This document shows positions 20,501 through 32,695 of a stretch of DNA of 64,000 nucleotides, one piece after another. Location of the stretch: the NCBI GenBank assembly GCA_964058845.1, contig CAXKVR010000147.1:162055-226054 (forward strand). The letters run 5' to 3'. A program made the translations under genes and the position numbers. The notes beneath the pieces are model-generated. The model was given only the letters and a program-made list of their open reading frames with translations, did not search any database and was not told where the DNA came from. Position 1 is the first letter of the stretch. Every line of letters starts with the position of its first letter. The DNA is from Carex sylvatica. Its lineage: Eukaryota > Streptophyta > Magnoliopsida > Poales > Cyperaceae.

Positions 20501-23500
20501 ACAAGGAGATAATATCTGGTAATATTTCAATTTATTATTTGTATTTCACAAATCATGTTTACCTCACAATACATCATTTCAAAAAATATTAAAAAAAAAA
20601 ACAAAAAATCAGACATACATATAAAATATTAAAATATGACATAGAAAGATGAAAAAAATAAATAGGATCCATTAACCATGTTGTGGAAAGATCTTGTAAA
20701 TTTTCATTTAATATTTGATCCTTAAAGAATTATATATTAAAAAAATATTGCTTTCCTTTATCCAAAAGTTACAAAGACCAAGATAAAGATAGATGATCTT
20801 GGCCGTATATATATACCATAGTCCTCTGAATGAAACTTGTATAATTACCAAACTACTAAAAAATAAATTTTGGGGCAATTAAAGCCAATAAGATATCAAT
20901 CTTCTTGAATTGACTGATAATATTAAATTCAACTAACTTAATTAATATAAATATAACTAGCAATTTTATTATGAATGATAGTTAAGTAGGTTAGGTGTCC
21001 ATTTCTCAGACATGCATGCACTTACCTGCTCATTGCTTAACCATTACCTTTGCCTTAGTTCATATCTAACAAATTAAAATAAATGGCATTTAATAAATAA
21101 AGGTAGCAACTCTTTAATCATTATTTTTGTATGCTCAAAGTGTACATCTCAAATAAACTGATAAGTGAGAACATATAAGTGTTAACAGTTTAGCAATGAA
21201 AATTTAGAGAAAAATAAATAAATAAATGAAGTTTAAATAATTAAACTTAAGTTGGTTTAATTTTGAATTTTTTTATAAACCATAATTAAAAAAAAATATG
21301 AAACCAACATGATTACTTTTTTTTGGGACTGAAATGACAATTCGGTCTGAGGTATTTTCACAATTTTTCAACGTATTTTTTTTTTTAAATCTGTGAAAAC
21401 GGCTCGGACTGAAATGCCAATTCAGTCCCAAAAAAATCGGACCGAAATGGCATCTCGGTTCTTTTAGTTTTTGTAAAAATCAAAGCAATCAAGTTGGTTT
21501 GATAAAATCTATTTTTTTATTTATGGTTTCTAAAAAAAAATTCTTTATTTTTAGCTTTGATTGTTTTTTTTAATATAAAAGGATTGAAATAAAATTCAAA
21601 TGGCCTTATCATTTCAACTACTTATATTGTTCTACCTTTGTTAAATGATGCAATGATTATGAAAGTGAAATGGTAGAAAACCCAAATACATGGACAAACA
21701 GAAGTTCAACCAATTGATGTTAAATTAGTGACTTGTTTCAGTATATTGATTGACTTCTCTAATAGGCTTCTAGTCTATATCAAATAAAATAGTACTTTAT
21801 TGACCTAATTATGGATGTAACTACTTAAGCACATAGACACCCAATTTATTGACTAATTAAATATCAAATTCTATTAGGACCTATTAAGGTACTTTTTTCA
21901 AAAGTTTTAATTTTAAATGATCTTATCACGGCATCATATAATTAGATAGTTGTATATATATATATAAACAGTTTACATAGGGGATGCAATATATATAAAT
22001 GGGATTCATTTAAAGCTGGCATTAAGAATTCTCAAATTGGTGATACATATCTTTCCAAATAAATAAACGGTTGTGCCTACTGCCTAGCAGTCTAGGGGGC
22101 CAAATGTTATCCCAAAAGTAATAAAGATTTGACCCAACAAATTTGGATATGTATCTTTTTTCTCAGTTTTAGTTTGGATATGATACTGAGCCCCATTTGT
22201 TGGACCTACTTTTGCCCCCAACTTTTACAAGATCGAAATATTTATGCTTGCTTGTCATTTCTTACACTATTATATATCACATCTAATTTTTCTATGCATA
22301 TATATATATATATATTTTAAAGAAGCATATTACGTTGATAAAAGTTATAATGCTTTCTATAATGCCAATACTTGTTTGCTACAATAATATTTGCTAATGT
22401 CAGAAAAGGCATGAAAAAAAATACCAAATTGTAAATGATCCTTGTATTTTAATTTTTGTCATGTAGTTGCTATATATATCATGTTAGTATTGAACTCGTC
22501 GGATTTTAGGTGTTTTGTGTGTGTGTGTGTGTGTGTATAACATGAGCACAAAATGTACAACTACAGGGATATGATATGAGTGGGTTTGATATCATAATTC
22601 CCATTGGGGCCAAAATGCAGTTATGATTTGTGAGTAAGTCATAGCAGTACACAGAGAAAGTACTGAGAAAAGGTGGCCCAATAAGTACTATTTTGTTGTT
22701 GTTTGATTACAACCTACGTGGACAAATTCTGACGAAAAAAGAAAACATGCATATATCAATCATACATGGTCAACATCAATAGAATATTGATTTTATTTTA
22801 ATACAACAAAATAAAAACCTAGACAATATATTATTTGTGTACATGATTGCTTATTTGATCATCACTTCCTTTTCTTTTCATGCATGGTCAATATCAATAG
22901 AATAGTGATATTGTTATCATTTTTTATTTATGTACATTATTTTAATTTTCGAATATTGATATTATATTTCTATTATATGGATGTTATTAGCTGGAAGCCT
23001 ATAACCATGCCTTTCATAATAAATGGCAAAATAAAATTAAAAAACTAATAGTACTAGTGGAAAATGTACAAATAGTATCGGACTTGAGTGTGATCCTGAT
23101 TCAGGCGATACTGTAAGTAGGGATATATAATTAACATCACTATATATTAACAGTTGGTAAAAACTTTTGTTTTCCTCTTCAGTAATTAATTTTCTCAAAT
23201 AGATTAACTTTGTTTTTCATAACAAGTAATCAATCATTTGGGATTTTTCTCTTGTTAATTAGGGATAATCTTTAGATAGATAGTATTTTTAGATTTACAA
23301 GTACACAAATGAAAGGGACTAGCTAGACTACTAGACCCAAGTACCCAACGGTTGTCATTTATTAGGGTTAGCAAAATTAATGCTACAATCATTCACCACA
23401 CAACATTAAAAGCATTGCTCCAGAAAGGCCTGATACCAAAAGCCAGAGTTTGTTTCAGACCTTGCCTTACCAAAAGCATATTATATAACCGTAAAAGAAA

Positions 23501-26500
23501 TGATTAATATTGCAAAAAAAAAAAAAAAAAAAAAAAATCAATGACATTCTCAAACTCTTATGTTATTAATCAAATGCAGGAAAGAATGATCAGGTGCCCG
23601 ATTTCGTCTTTTTAGCGCATGTCGTTGATGTAACGCATTCCTTGCACGTGCAATTCGTTCTGAGGTGGAATGCGTCTCTCCCACAAAAATTCAGACCGTT
23701 CACAATCGTGATGTGGCCCGGCGCATTCCTCATGATGTTGATGATGTGGGCATGGTCGAAGACATTCCTAATCTCATCGTACACCATCCGGGATAAGCTG
23801 CACCAGATGTGGGCAGTGCCGCGCTACGGCTTTCAGGTTTCGCTCAAATCGATTATCTTTCTTTTTATTTTTATACTATCTGTGTATCTATTTGAATTTT
23901 CATTTGTCATGAGGTGTATGTGCACAGTTGTTTGTAAATTTTGTAGAAAGGAATTGATGTTCAACAGTTCAATTTTTATGTCAATTTGCTGCATTTAATT
24001 GTATAGATCTTGTACTGTTGCACTTAATTTGCATACAAGTAGCTAGCTAGAATGATAAAACTCTATCAAATTAATGATTGAGTCCTAACTATTAGCAATC
24101 CTGGCTTTTATTTAGAGTATATTATTTGCACTAAATGCCTCCATTAATTTTTCAAATTGGTCCTTACATTTAGAGGAATTAAATTCCACTAAATGATGAT
24201 TGGTTATGTGTCATTTGGAGATAATGATTGTTTACTTAATTACCAACCATGCATGAATATATAGTTCTAATTAGGGTTGGTATAACAAGAAATTTTATTC
24301 ACTGTGTTGTACTTTTTCTTTTTTGTAGTACTTCCTGCCATTTGCCAAGGATGGAATCAATAATCAAATAGAATTGGCAATACTGAGAGCAAATAAAATG
24401 GGTGTGAAGGTGCTTAGCCTAGCTGCATTAAATAAGGTTGGTGTTTCTTCAATTTCCTTCTCTAGCTAGTTTCCCTATCTCTTTCTTGATCTCCTACTAT
24501 CCATAGCTTCCATTAATTTGTTAGCCCATATATCCCTCCTTTTAGGAGCTAGATAGATATCACACAACTCATGTAGTCATGTGCCACATGAAAATGACAT
24601 TAACCCCTTTACTGATCATTCAATTGCTTCTATGGGGACCCATTCATTATTTATACATTTTACATTCATGCATTTTCCATTATTATTATTTTTTTTTTTT
24701 CATTTTTTAAGGTCTTGATGTGTGTGAACTATTACTAATTAAGCTACAGTTCAAATGCAATCAATCTATTAATTCATTACCACAACAAGGTGTCAAAGGT
24801 ACTGTAGCCATCATAACATGCACACAACAAAACAAGAGCAAAGAAACCTAACTGTACTGTATAGCAACTTTTCACCAATACTAAGTTTCTTTTTGTTGTT
24901 GATAATTTAATATGTCCTTGTTTATTATCAAGTAGTTTAGTGCCTTTCTTACTCCCTTGATAATGAACATAACATTGCATTTTAGACTTTCCTAACTAAG
25001 GGGTTTGAAAGCTACTTATGGTATACCATATGGAAATTAATCACTTAAAAGGTATTTGTGATGTTAGTTGTGAGGTTGCTTAGTAGTAGTACTTTGTGTG
25101 TTGTTTGTTTTAGTAGTCAATTATTGTGCAAAGAAAAAAAAAAAACAAATACGGAAAGAAGGAAGAGATGGACAGTGAAGGTTAAAAAAAAAGAATAAAA
25201 AGGAATAAAAAATCTAATTGATTTATGCAGAATGAAGCGTTAAATGGAGGCGGTACATTGTTTGTGGACAAGCACCCTGATTTGAAAGTACGTGTCGTTC
25301 ATGGAAACACTCTCACAGCCGCAGTAATTCTCCATGAAATACCAGAAAGCACAACCGAGGTGTTTATGACGGGTGCCACCTCAAAACTTGGCCGTGCCAT
25401 TGCTCTCTATCTCTGCAAGAAAAGAGTTCGAGTCATGGTAAGCTATTTGTAATTCTAATATTATTTATGCGCGCTGTTGCGTTTCAATCAGACAAAGAAG
25501 GGTCCAGAAATTATCAGAAATTGGGTTAGACCGATACTGAGTTGATTTAAATTTTATGTTTGTTCAGCACAAATTTTGTGAGCTTGATACAAAATAGTAA
25601 TTTATTTGCAAGCTTTTTTTTTTTTTAATAATTTGTAGTTCTTTATTTAATTCTTCTTATATAATTTCAAATTCAGGCCTCAATAAGTATTGTACTAATG
25701 TGAAGCAAATTATTTTAATTGCAGATGATGACACTCTCTACTGAAAGATTTATCAAAATCCAGAAGGAAGCCCCAGAAGAGTATCGGCAATATCTGGTAC
25801 AAGTCACCAAGTACCAGTCTGCTCAAAATTGCAAGGTATTTTACTTATTCAAGCATTCATCAGTATATAATATATATACACATGATTTTATTTTATTTTA
25901 TCAAAATTACAAATAACAAAAATATATACCAGGCATGGATTGTTGGAAAATGGTTGTCGCCGCGTGAGCAGATGTGGGCCCCGTCTGGCACACACTTCCA
26001 TCAGTTTGTTGTACCACCGATCATCAGCTTTCGGCGTGACTGCACGTACGGGAAATTGGCTGCCATGAGATTACCTGATTATGTCCAAGGCTTGGGGACT
26101 TGTGAGGTACTGTTTTAATCTCAAATGTTATTTAATTTTATTAAGTTGGATGCAATTAAGGTTCATGCACTGATACACTTATACCTAGAAACAACTGTTT
26201 TACTGAGATTAAATTGGGATTTCCTTATGTTATCATGCACATGATTAATCTCAGAATAGTTCCTGTTCTTGTCATAAAGCTAGTATACTGTACATCTTTA
26301 TTTTACCTAACAGTAATTCTCATACGGCGTGGAGTACAAATGCTTGGTGAGCCATGGCTCATCCAAGTCCATCTCATATATATATATATATATTATGGAA
26401 TGTTAGAAATATTTCTCATGAAAGTCACATGGTACCAGACTTGTGTGATCAATCAATGAAACCTTTCCATTTTGGGCAACCATAGAACACATTTCCAAGA

Positions 26501-26767
26501 AGCACATGCTATGTCTGTGACATGCTGACCATGGCATGCCAACTATAATATATTGTTGAGATATCAGTTATAAATTTCGTTGATTTGAACTAAAACCAAA
26601 CACAAAAACAGTACACGCTGGAGAGGGGAGTGGTCCATGCATGCCATGCTGGCGGTGTGGTACATTGCTTGGAAGGTTATACGCACCATGAGGTCGGTGC
26701 AATCGACGTCGATCGAATCGATATTGTCTGGAAAGCTGCCATGAAACATGGACTCAGACCAGTTTAG
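17534..26767 (+). CDS. CER3: CER3/WAX2/GLOSSY1-like protein, alkane-forming complex subunit
   Basis: Family role: ER membrane partner of CER1, converting very-long-chain acyl-CoA to alkanes for cuticular wax. Exons: 17534-17587, 17683-17903, 18267-18499, 19233-19452, 20397-20518, 23580-23836, 24329-24436, 25231-25437, 25725-25835, 25933-26106 and 26612-26767. They join in frame to 1863 bases, 620 residues, close to Arabidopsis CER3 (about 632). The start [18 protein letters not shown] matches the family N-terminus. The fatty-acid-hydroxylase-like region has hydrophobic segments and His clusters HRAFH (143-147), HYLHH (156-160) and HSIHH (245-249). The usual GHCN is GNSN (217-220). The C-terminal WAX2 domain has [12 protein letters not shown] (406-417), [15 protein letters not shown] (from 453), FHQFVVPP and [10 protein letters not shown]. 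Intron 1 uses a GC donor; all other introns are GT-AG. No stops or frameshifts. Intron 5 is long (3061 bases) and holds transposon remnants. Orthology to CER3 rather than CER1 rests on the WPWEN start and the VFLAHVVDV and GATSKLG blocks. Confidence 0.96.
17588..17682 (+). other. GC-AG intron 1 of the CER3-like gene
   Basis: Exon 1 must end at AAG|GCATGC, because exon 2 begins TATATACTTTATGGG (Y-I-L-Y-G), the expected continuation of the family sequence. Reading through hits a TAA at 17615-17617, before the first GT of use at 17621. The donor AAG|GC fits the minor plant GC-AG class, whose donors usually match U1 well elsewhere. Confidence 0.85.
18610..18790 (+). repeat. Tandem duplication in intron 3 (89-base unit)
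   Basis: CATAATCAAACCTCTCTTTTTTTTTCAAAAGAAA...TTTTTAGTGTCTTCTATTAA occurs from 18621 and again from 18710 with few differences. It is non-coding. Confidence 0.8.
19662..19881. mobile_element. Mutator-like MITE in CER3-like intron 4
   Basis: Inverted ends GGATTCAAATTTGCTGCTAT and GGATCTAAATTTGCTGTTAT extend about 45 bases. They are flanked by a perfect 9-bp direct repeat TAAATAAAA at 19653-19661 and 19882-19890. The 220-base element has no ORF. Confidence 0.85.
21265..21543. mobile_element. Mutator-like MITE, family A, copy 2 (CER3-like intron 5)
   Basis: Ends are GAATTTTTTTATAAACC and GAATTTTTTTTTAGAAACC (inverted). Flanks are TTTAATTTT and TTTATTTTT, a 9-bp duplication with one mismatch. 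The interior GGACTGAAATGCCAATTCAG blocks match copies 1, 3 and 4. It sits in the sense intron without affecting splice sites. Confidence 0.8.
22513..22537. repeat. (GT)n microsatellite in intron 5
   Basis: About eleven GT units follow TGTTTT, a likely polymorphic marker. Confidence 0.85.
23052..23125. mobile_element. CACTA terminus remnant in CER3-like intron 5
   Basis: TACTAGTGGAAAATGTACAA, then TAGTATCGGA...TGATTCAGGCGATACTG, follow the same block order as the reversed right end at 2720-2820 (CACTAGTGGAAAAT, TAGTATCGGA, GAAGGCGATACAG). The first base of the terminus is mutated (T for C). No opposite end was found. Confidence 0.55.
26333..26395. repeat. Solo outer module of a family B element, CER3-like intron 10
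   Basis: GGTGAGCCATGGCTCATCCAAGTCCATCTC followed by (TA)n is the inverted counterpart of the left outer arm at 5080-5140. The inner module is missing, so only about 60 bases of the terminus plus its TA tract remain. Confidence 0.6.
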
Positions 26768-27776
26768 TAGATAATCATATATGTATAATTATATGATTGT
26801 ACTGTATGTATACAGTATATATACAAATACTTAGTTGTGTTAGCTTGCTAGCTGATCAATTGAAGCTGGAGCACCAGGCAACATCTATTTTGTGTCTTTT
26901 TTGCATTTTTTTTTTTGTTTTTTGGTTTTGATATATGAGTGGAAAACCAATCAAAATTGGTGTACTTGTTGACAGGGGGTTAATTAATTATGTACTTGAT
27001 AGGAATTAAAGGTTTGTTATGGGATTAATTAAACAGTTGGATTGGATGATTAGGAAGTAAAAAAATATACGGTTTTTGTGTACTTTCTTAATAAAAAAAT
27101 AGAAAATAATTTTCTGTATTAATTATGATGTTTCTTTCATGTTATTTATTGTGAAATTTAATTATGAGCGTACATTTGTACAAGAAAAAGAAAAGAATAA
27201 GAAATGGAATATAAGTTACAATTCAATCTTCATTGCATTGATTATTGAAACAAAAGATAATTATTAATTGATCATATTCTATATCCATGCAGAGTATATG
27301 TTCACTAATAAATATGAACTTCATTTAAAAATAGCAAGATATAAAATGATCAACAGATAATATTAACAATACAACCAATCCTTTAATATTTCAACGTGTT
27401 TGATCTAAAGATTGTTGTTTTCATCAGCAAACTTTATAAATAATTCTTAAAGGGCACCTACATGTAAGATCAACAATCAACATTATACATTTAACAAATA
27501 ATTTTATTTTGGGGAAAAGTTGAACATTTATGAACAACACAACAATATTGTTGGATGATAATAAAAAAAATTGTTGAACATGGTACAACCGAAACATTTT
27601 TAGTTAGATAAATCAGAATGAAACAAACACCATTCAACCTCTCAAATTTGAATTTTTACCATCCACGCATACCCAATTCGTGTATCAAATTTTTTGGTGC
27701 GTGGACTGGGTATGCGCACCAAATAGTTTTTTTTATTATTTTTTTGGATTTTTTATCATTTGGTGCGCACCAAATA

Positions 27777-27817
<41 letters not shown>

Positions 27818-28796
27818 TGTTGGCTACTCTACTTACATAAGCATATGAGTGTATATAGTTATAAGTTATTTTTTCGTTTTCAAAATTCAAAAAGCCGGTC
27901 TGAACCGTTAGATGTGATCTCTATATTGAAATATGTTTGGAGACCAAATTGTACTAATTTTTTTTCTATTTTGCATATAATTTGTAGTATAAAACGTTGA
28001 TCGAATTGTAAGTAAAATTTGTCGCAATTTGCGCACGAAGTTAGTACAAAACGCTCCTTAGATAAGTGTGTTTTAGTTCAAATTTAGTCCAAAAATTTAT
28101 TTTTTAAATAAGTATGTTTTATTTTCTATAATTTCACCGTCAAATTTTTATGTGTACATATAATTCTAAATACCACAGAACAAAATAAAATACAACTGAA
28201 AAAAAAAATTAGGAAAAAATTTCAAATAATTTAGAACATAACTAAAAAAAAAAAATCAGTGTCATACTGAGGGTGTGCACCAAAAAAAAAAATTTAATTT
28301 GGTACACATACACAGTGGTAAAAAAATCAAATTTGGAGTTTTGGATAGTGATGGTTTAATTTCAAATTTTTGAAGTGCTAACTAAAAAAAATTCGGATGG
28401 TACAATGTTGTTGGATGATAATTAATAAAATTTAAAACGTGTAACTTAATAGTCAGAAATTACCAGAGCAGACTGCTATACTGAATATTAAATATTTTAT
28501 TTTGTAAACGGATTGAACGCCTTGGTGCAAGGCTGGAGATGCGTACAAATGACCACGAATTGTGGTCCCGCATAAACGGAGATCTCCATTTTAATTTCTG
28601 TGGCGATCTTCAGCTTGCCCCAGAAGCAAGCGAGTCAAAAGCTCCAAAGATCAAGTGGCACCACAGTATAGTACATGACAATAAGCAGCAGATCTCATAT
28701 TCTTTTCCCCACTGATCAATGCCAGTATGCCACACGGAGCCATTCTCGTCGATTCTGCGCATCGGGGCCCACCATGAAGGAGAAAAGCGGTAAGAG
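26768..28796. other. Downstream region of the CER3-like gene, no gene seen
   Basis: The presumed 3' UTR begins after TAG at 26765-26767. AATAAA-like signals occur in the AT-rich DNA that follows. Besides the truncated palindromic element at 27778, there are two GGTGCGCACCAAAT palindromes near 27710-27775. The 28500-28790 stretch is less AT-rich and contains GACCACGAATTGTGGTC, but no convincing coding frame. Confidence 0.5.
27778..28010. repeat. (TA)n(GA)n tract and truncated family B element
   Basis: TA and GA runs (27778-27817) are followed by GATGTTGGCTACTCTACTTA, an outer module like that at 62069. The inner module GTCTGAACCGTTAGATGTGA...GGAGACCAAATTGTAC comes next. The right arm is absent. 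Confidence 0.6.
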
Positions 28797-29342
28797 TAGG
28801 GGTGTAAACCAGCTGGCTCGGGCCGAGCTGAGCCTTAGCTCGGTTCGTTTATTTTGATCTGAGTTTGGACCGAGCGAGTTGGACCTAGGTCATCCGAACT
28901 AAAAACTCCTGACTCGTTCGTGACAAGTCAGACCGAACTAGCTCGCAAGCTGACGAGCTGACTCGCTAGACTTTATTAGACTGTTATTATATAAATTCAA
29001 AAATATAAAAATAAGAAAACTCATTCAAAAAATTTAAGAAATCGTTCAGCAGGTACATCTTCAAGCAACTGAAACCCATATCATTTCTTTCCGGACCAAA
29101 AATACATCAATTTTGCATAATTGCGCCTTTGAAAATGAGACTGGATTTAAAATTATACGGAGCTAAATCCTAAATCCACTGTAGCTTAACAAGCCGAGTT
29201 GATCCCTGGCTCGGCTCGTTTATTTTGGCCCGAGCCTGAGCCGAGTTGGCTCGTTAACAGCTCGGTCCACTACCGAGCGAGCTGTTAGCGAGCGAACTAG
29301 AGGCGAGCCACGAGCGAGCCGCGAGCTTTTTTGACAGCCTTA
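28797..29342. mobile_element. Non-autonomous hAT element (GGCTCG-rich)
   Basis: The ends TAGGGGTGTAAAC and TAAGGCTGTCAA (inverted) are imperfect hAT-type repeats. They are flanked by a perfect 8-bp duplication GGTAAGAG at 28789-28796 and 29343-29350. The interior near both ends is GC-rich and palindromic (GGCTCGGGCCGAGC, GAGCCGAGTTGGCTCG), a pattern seen in many plant hAT MITEs. 546 bases, no ORF. Confidence 0.85.
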
Positions 29343-29594
29343 GGTAAGAGTCTCTGATTTGAGACCAATCTCCTACACCCCTGAAAAAGAAAACCTGTCC
29401 GACTGTCTTCATAGTCACTGTCAAATAAGTCCAAAATGGATTTGAAATTAGATATTTAAATATTAAAAGTCACTTTGATTTTAGCTGGCAGTGACTCTAG
29501 AGGCAGTAATTTTCTACACCTCTGAACGCAGGTAATCTGGTTCCCTCCGGTTTTCTGTGCGGCCTGTTTTGTACGGGTTCAACCTGTTTTATTT

Positions 29595-29715
29595 TTTAAA
29601 ATGTAGAACATTGACTTAAAGAAAAATGTCAGAAGCTAGCAACACGATTGGCTACTGAAAGTAATTTGATCTAAGGAAAATGTCAGAAACGAGAAACACA
29701 ATTGGTTACAGAAAG
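29595..29715 (+). repeat. Short tandem duplication (about 57-base unit)
   Basis: GAAAAATGTCAGAAGCTAGCAACACGATTGGCTACTGAAAG is followed by a second copy GGAAAATGTCAGAAACGAGAAACACAATTGGTTACAGAAAG. No coding content. Confidence 0.65.
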
Positions 29716-30319
29716 GCGAAGGGAGATGCTGATCGGATACGGATCGAATAGTATTATTTTCATATTTATTGTGTTTTAAAAAATATATAAAATAATCCTT
29801 CTACTATACTATTTTTATTGTATTTTGAAACTATAAAAATAAAGAAAATGTTACATAGTACCATTTTTTTTCAAAATATAAAACTAAATATCATTTTTTT
29901 TTAAATTCTTAACAAAATATTTTTATGAGCTCCAATTTTTTCTCTTTTCCTCTCCCTTTCACTCTTCCCTATTTACTTTCTTATTCATTTAAAAGCTGAA
30001 GAGAATTTAGAGTTTCACCAACAAAATAGTTTCCAGTAAAGATTTTTTTTGTGTTTTTCTATTTTTTTCTAGAAAAATATTCTTTTCGAAGAATGTACTT
30101 ATTTTAATACTAGTAATTATGTATTGTGAAAAATAAAACCCCACAAATGCTCAATTCAGATAAAAATAATTTGTTGTAACGTGTGAAGATTGTTTATTGT
30201 TCATGTTTGGTTGTGGGTGAAAATTATGATGAGATAAGTTATTTATTTCAAGTTAAGATGGCATAAGATACTTTTGTTTAGTTGTGAGTTAAAGTTATGA
30301 TAAAATAAGTATTTCTTTA

Positions 30320-30444
30320 GTAAAGGTTGGAGGTTAAACTGTCTAACTATTTAATATTCACAGAAGATTTTCTCATTCCGGTTTCAAACTTGTAACCTCT
30401 CAAATAGAGAGTATTAACTTTATCGCTAGATCAAAAGTTCTCAC
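30320..30444 (-). mobile_element. tRNA-derived SINE-like element, minus copy
   Basis: Read on the minus strand it gives TTTTGATCTAGCGATAAAGT (A-box-like), then AAGTTTGAAACCGG (B-box-like), then GAGAAAATCTTCTGTGAATA and ACCTCCAACC. The plus copy at 30501 has the same order. The internal Pol III promoter boxes define it; the tail is poorly preserved. Confidence 0.65.
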
Positions 30445-30500
30445 CATAAAAATTATGACGACTGCAATTTTAATTATTTGCCGCACAACTATTGTGCTAC

Positions 30501-30656
30501 AAGAACTTGTCTTTGATCTAGTGACAAAGGCACATGACTCCTATGAAGGAGATGATAGATTTGAAACCCACAAAGTGAGAAAATCTTCTATAATATAAAT
30601 AGGAGTTTGAAAGTGTTCTGGGTGGCTTGACCTCCAACCCATGATTTAAAAAAAAA
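30501..30656 (+). mobile_element. tRNA-derived SINE-like element, plus copy
   Basis: TTTGATCTAGTGACAAAGGC (A box) and AGATTTGAAACCC (B box) are separated by about 40 bases. They are followed by GTGAGAAAATCTTCT, GACCTCCAACCC and a run of A at 30649. It stands head-to-head with the copy at 30320, about 56 bases apart. Further partial copies occur near 62675 and at the window's right edge. Confidence 0.68.
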
Positions 30657-30659
30657 TAT

Positions 30660-32690
30660 ATATTGCAAAAGTTTCAACTATTTTATGGCTTCACTAATTT
30701 AATTTTTTTTTTTTATAATACTAATCCAACAAGTAAAAAATAAATTCATCTGTTCGTACACCATAATGTGCACGTGCTAGATGCAGGAGCGAAGAAAAAG
30801 ATGCTCAAAAGAGAGCTAGAGTCTTCCTATAAATAGAAATTAGTAAGTCTGTTGGTACTGGTACATCACTGACATGTAATCATTTTTTTTTTTTTTTTGG
30901 TACCTTACTTGGTACTTGTAGAGAAAAAAGCCCAAAATAAACTATAAGCCCATTTAGCTGCTTCAACCAGGCGTTCTAATACATTGGCAATAATTGAACC
31001 ATTTATAGAACGATTAGAAATTAATTAGAATCAAAACAAAACAAAACAAAATAACAGAATAACTGTAAAAATGGAGGCAAACAGAAAATGGAAAAAAAGA
31101 AGAAGTAAGATTGATTCATTCATTTATGGCTAGATATTTGTATTTTTAACCAAAAATCTCATGACAACCGTCAAATTCAATAGCTGCTATATTTGCATGT
31201 GAAACAGAATAATTTTTTAAAGCAGATGTCAATCTGTCTCAAATTAATTGGTGCACAGAGAAATATTATAAACAAATAAAATAAAAAAGAGGAATACAAA
31301 AAAGTTGCTACAAATAACAATCATAGAATTAATGTGACATCTTGTTTCCATTACTATGTAATTATCATTTTTTTTTTGAGGAAACATGTACAAACATCCT
31401 TTGTTTTTAAGTTCTTAGACCTTTTTATTTGGTAATTTGACATTCTATTATCAATGTGTGCTACATTTGATATATTTAAATTTTCGAATACAAAATCTTA
31501 TCCGATTATAACATTCCGTCTGATTTGTCTTAGACTCGAACATACACGATCTAATTCGATTTGTGTTTTAAACGTAAAAATGTCACAAACTTAGATTAAT
31601 CTGGCATGATTAGTATCCGAATGACTCAAAATTTCATGCAACTCGAAATCAAACCTATCTCAATTCAAGACGATCGTGACCTAAAATGATTTGACTTAGC
31701 AACATGATTTTTATTCAACTATGACTCAACTCAGCTCATTCTCGAGTAATCTGAGATATTCCCAAAACAATCCAAATTTGTATAATAAAAAAAAATCAAG
31801 CCTAATAACCAACCCAATTATGAAACAAACTGAAATTTGAAAATTATGTAAAACTAACATTTTGAATATTTAAGATTTGATAATAATTTAAATTCAAATT
31901 GAGCAAACACAGACCATAGATGACCCATTGCCACCCGTACATAAATCAGCTATCATATCTTTATTAATTGTTGGTGGTTGCCTGAAATAAATTCATAAGC
32001 CTTTAATTGTAACTTAACTCTGGATATCATAACTCAAAAAAGACTTGATATAACATATAAGGCATATATTTTGGTATTGGTCCTTTTCAAATTTCAATGT
32101 GAGGTGTCACAATTTCAAAAGGCTGTTTTTGTCCTTTTATTCAGGACCTGGTGGGTCCCAAAATCATCATTGGTGAAATCATCATAAGAGCATCAAGAAT
32201 GATTGTGATTTGATGCATCAAGGTTTCTTTTAACATTTTTTTTTGTTTTTATTTTAGCAAGTTAGTGTATTCAATTTGTGCATTTAATATGATTTTCATG
32301 CATTGAGATTCTTTAAACAATATTTTCTTTTTCTAGTTATTTAGTAGCACAGTATTATCACAACTAAATTTACGGTCAAAAGAAATAAATATTTTATAAG
32401 TTAATTTATAAGTTGTCGCTTGATCTTGTAGCAAATAAATTCGAAAGTTTTAAAATTTTGCATGTGCATACATCACTCATGAAGTACATGAATTTCAATA
32501 GTTTAGATTCGGCATTTGTATTGAGTCGATCCGATATACTATACGATTTACTTCGTTCATCTTAAGGTTAATTTGTACAGAATTGATTTTAAACCCCTAT
32601 AAAGTTGTATACACAAAAATGAAAAAAATGATCACACTCTATTCTAAACTCAAGCAAAAATAGTGGCCATATCCACACGTGTTATATATA
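30660..32690. other. Intergenic, no gene recognised
   Basis: AT-rich DNA. A diverged hAT-like remnant may occupy 31480-31940: it ends GACCCATTGCCACCCGTAC, reading GTACGGGTGGCAATGGGTC on the other strand, a common hAT-type end. A matching left end and target duplication were not found. Confidence 0.4.
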
Positions 32691-32695
32691 TATAG

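Noticed and set aside
28675..28857. 60-residue frame at the left edge of an hAT element
   Set aside because: It crosses the 8-bp duplication into the transposon and has no conserved features.
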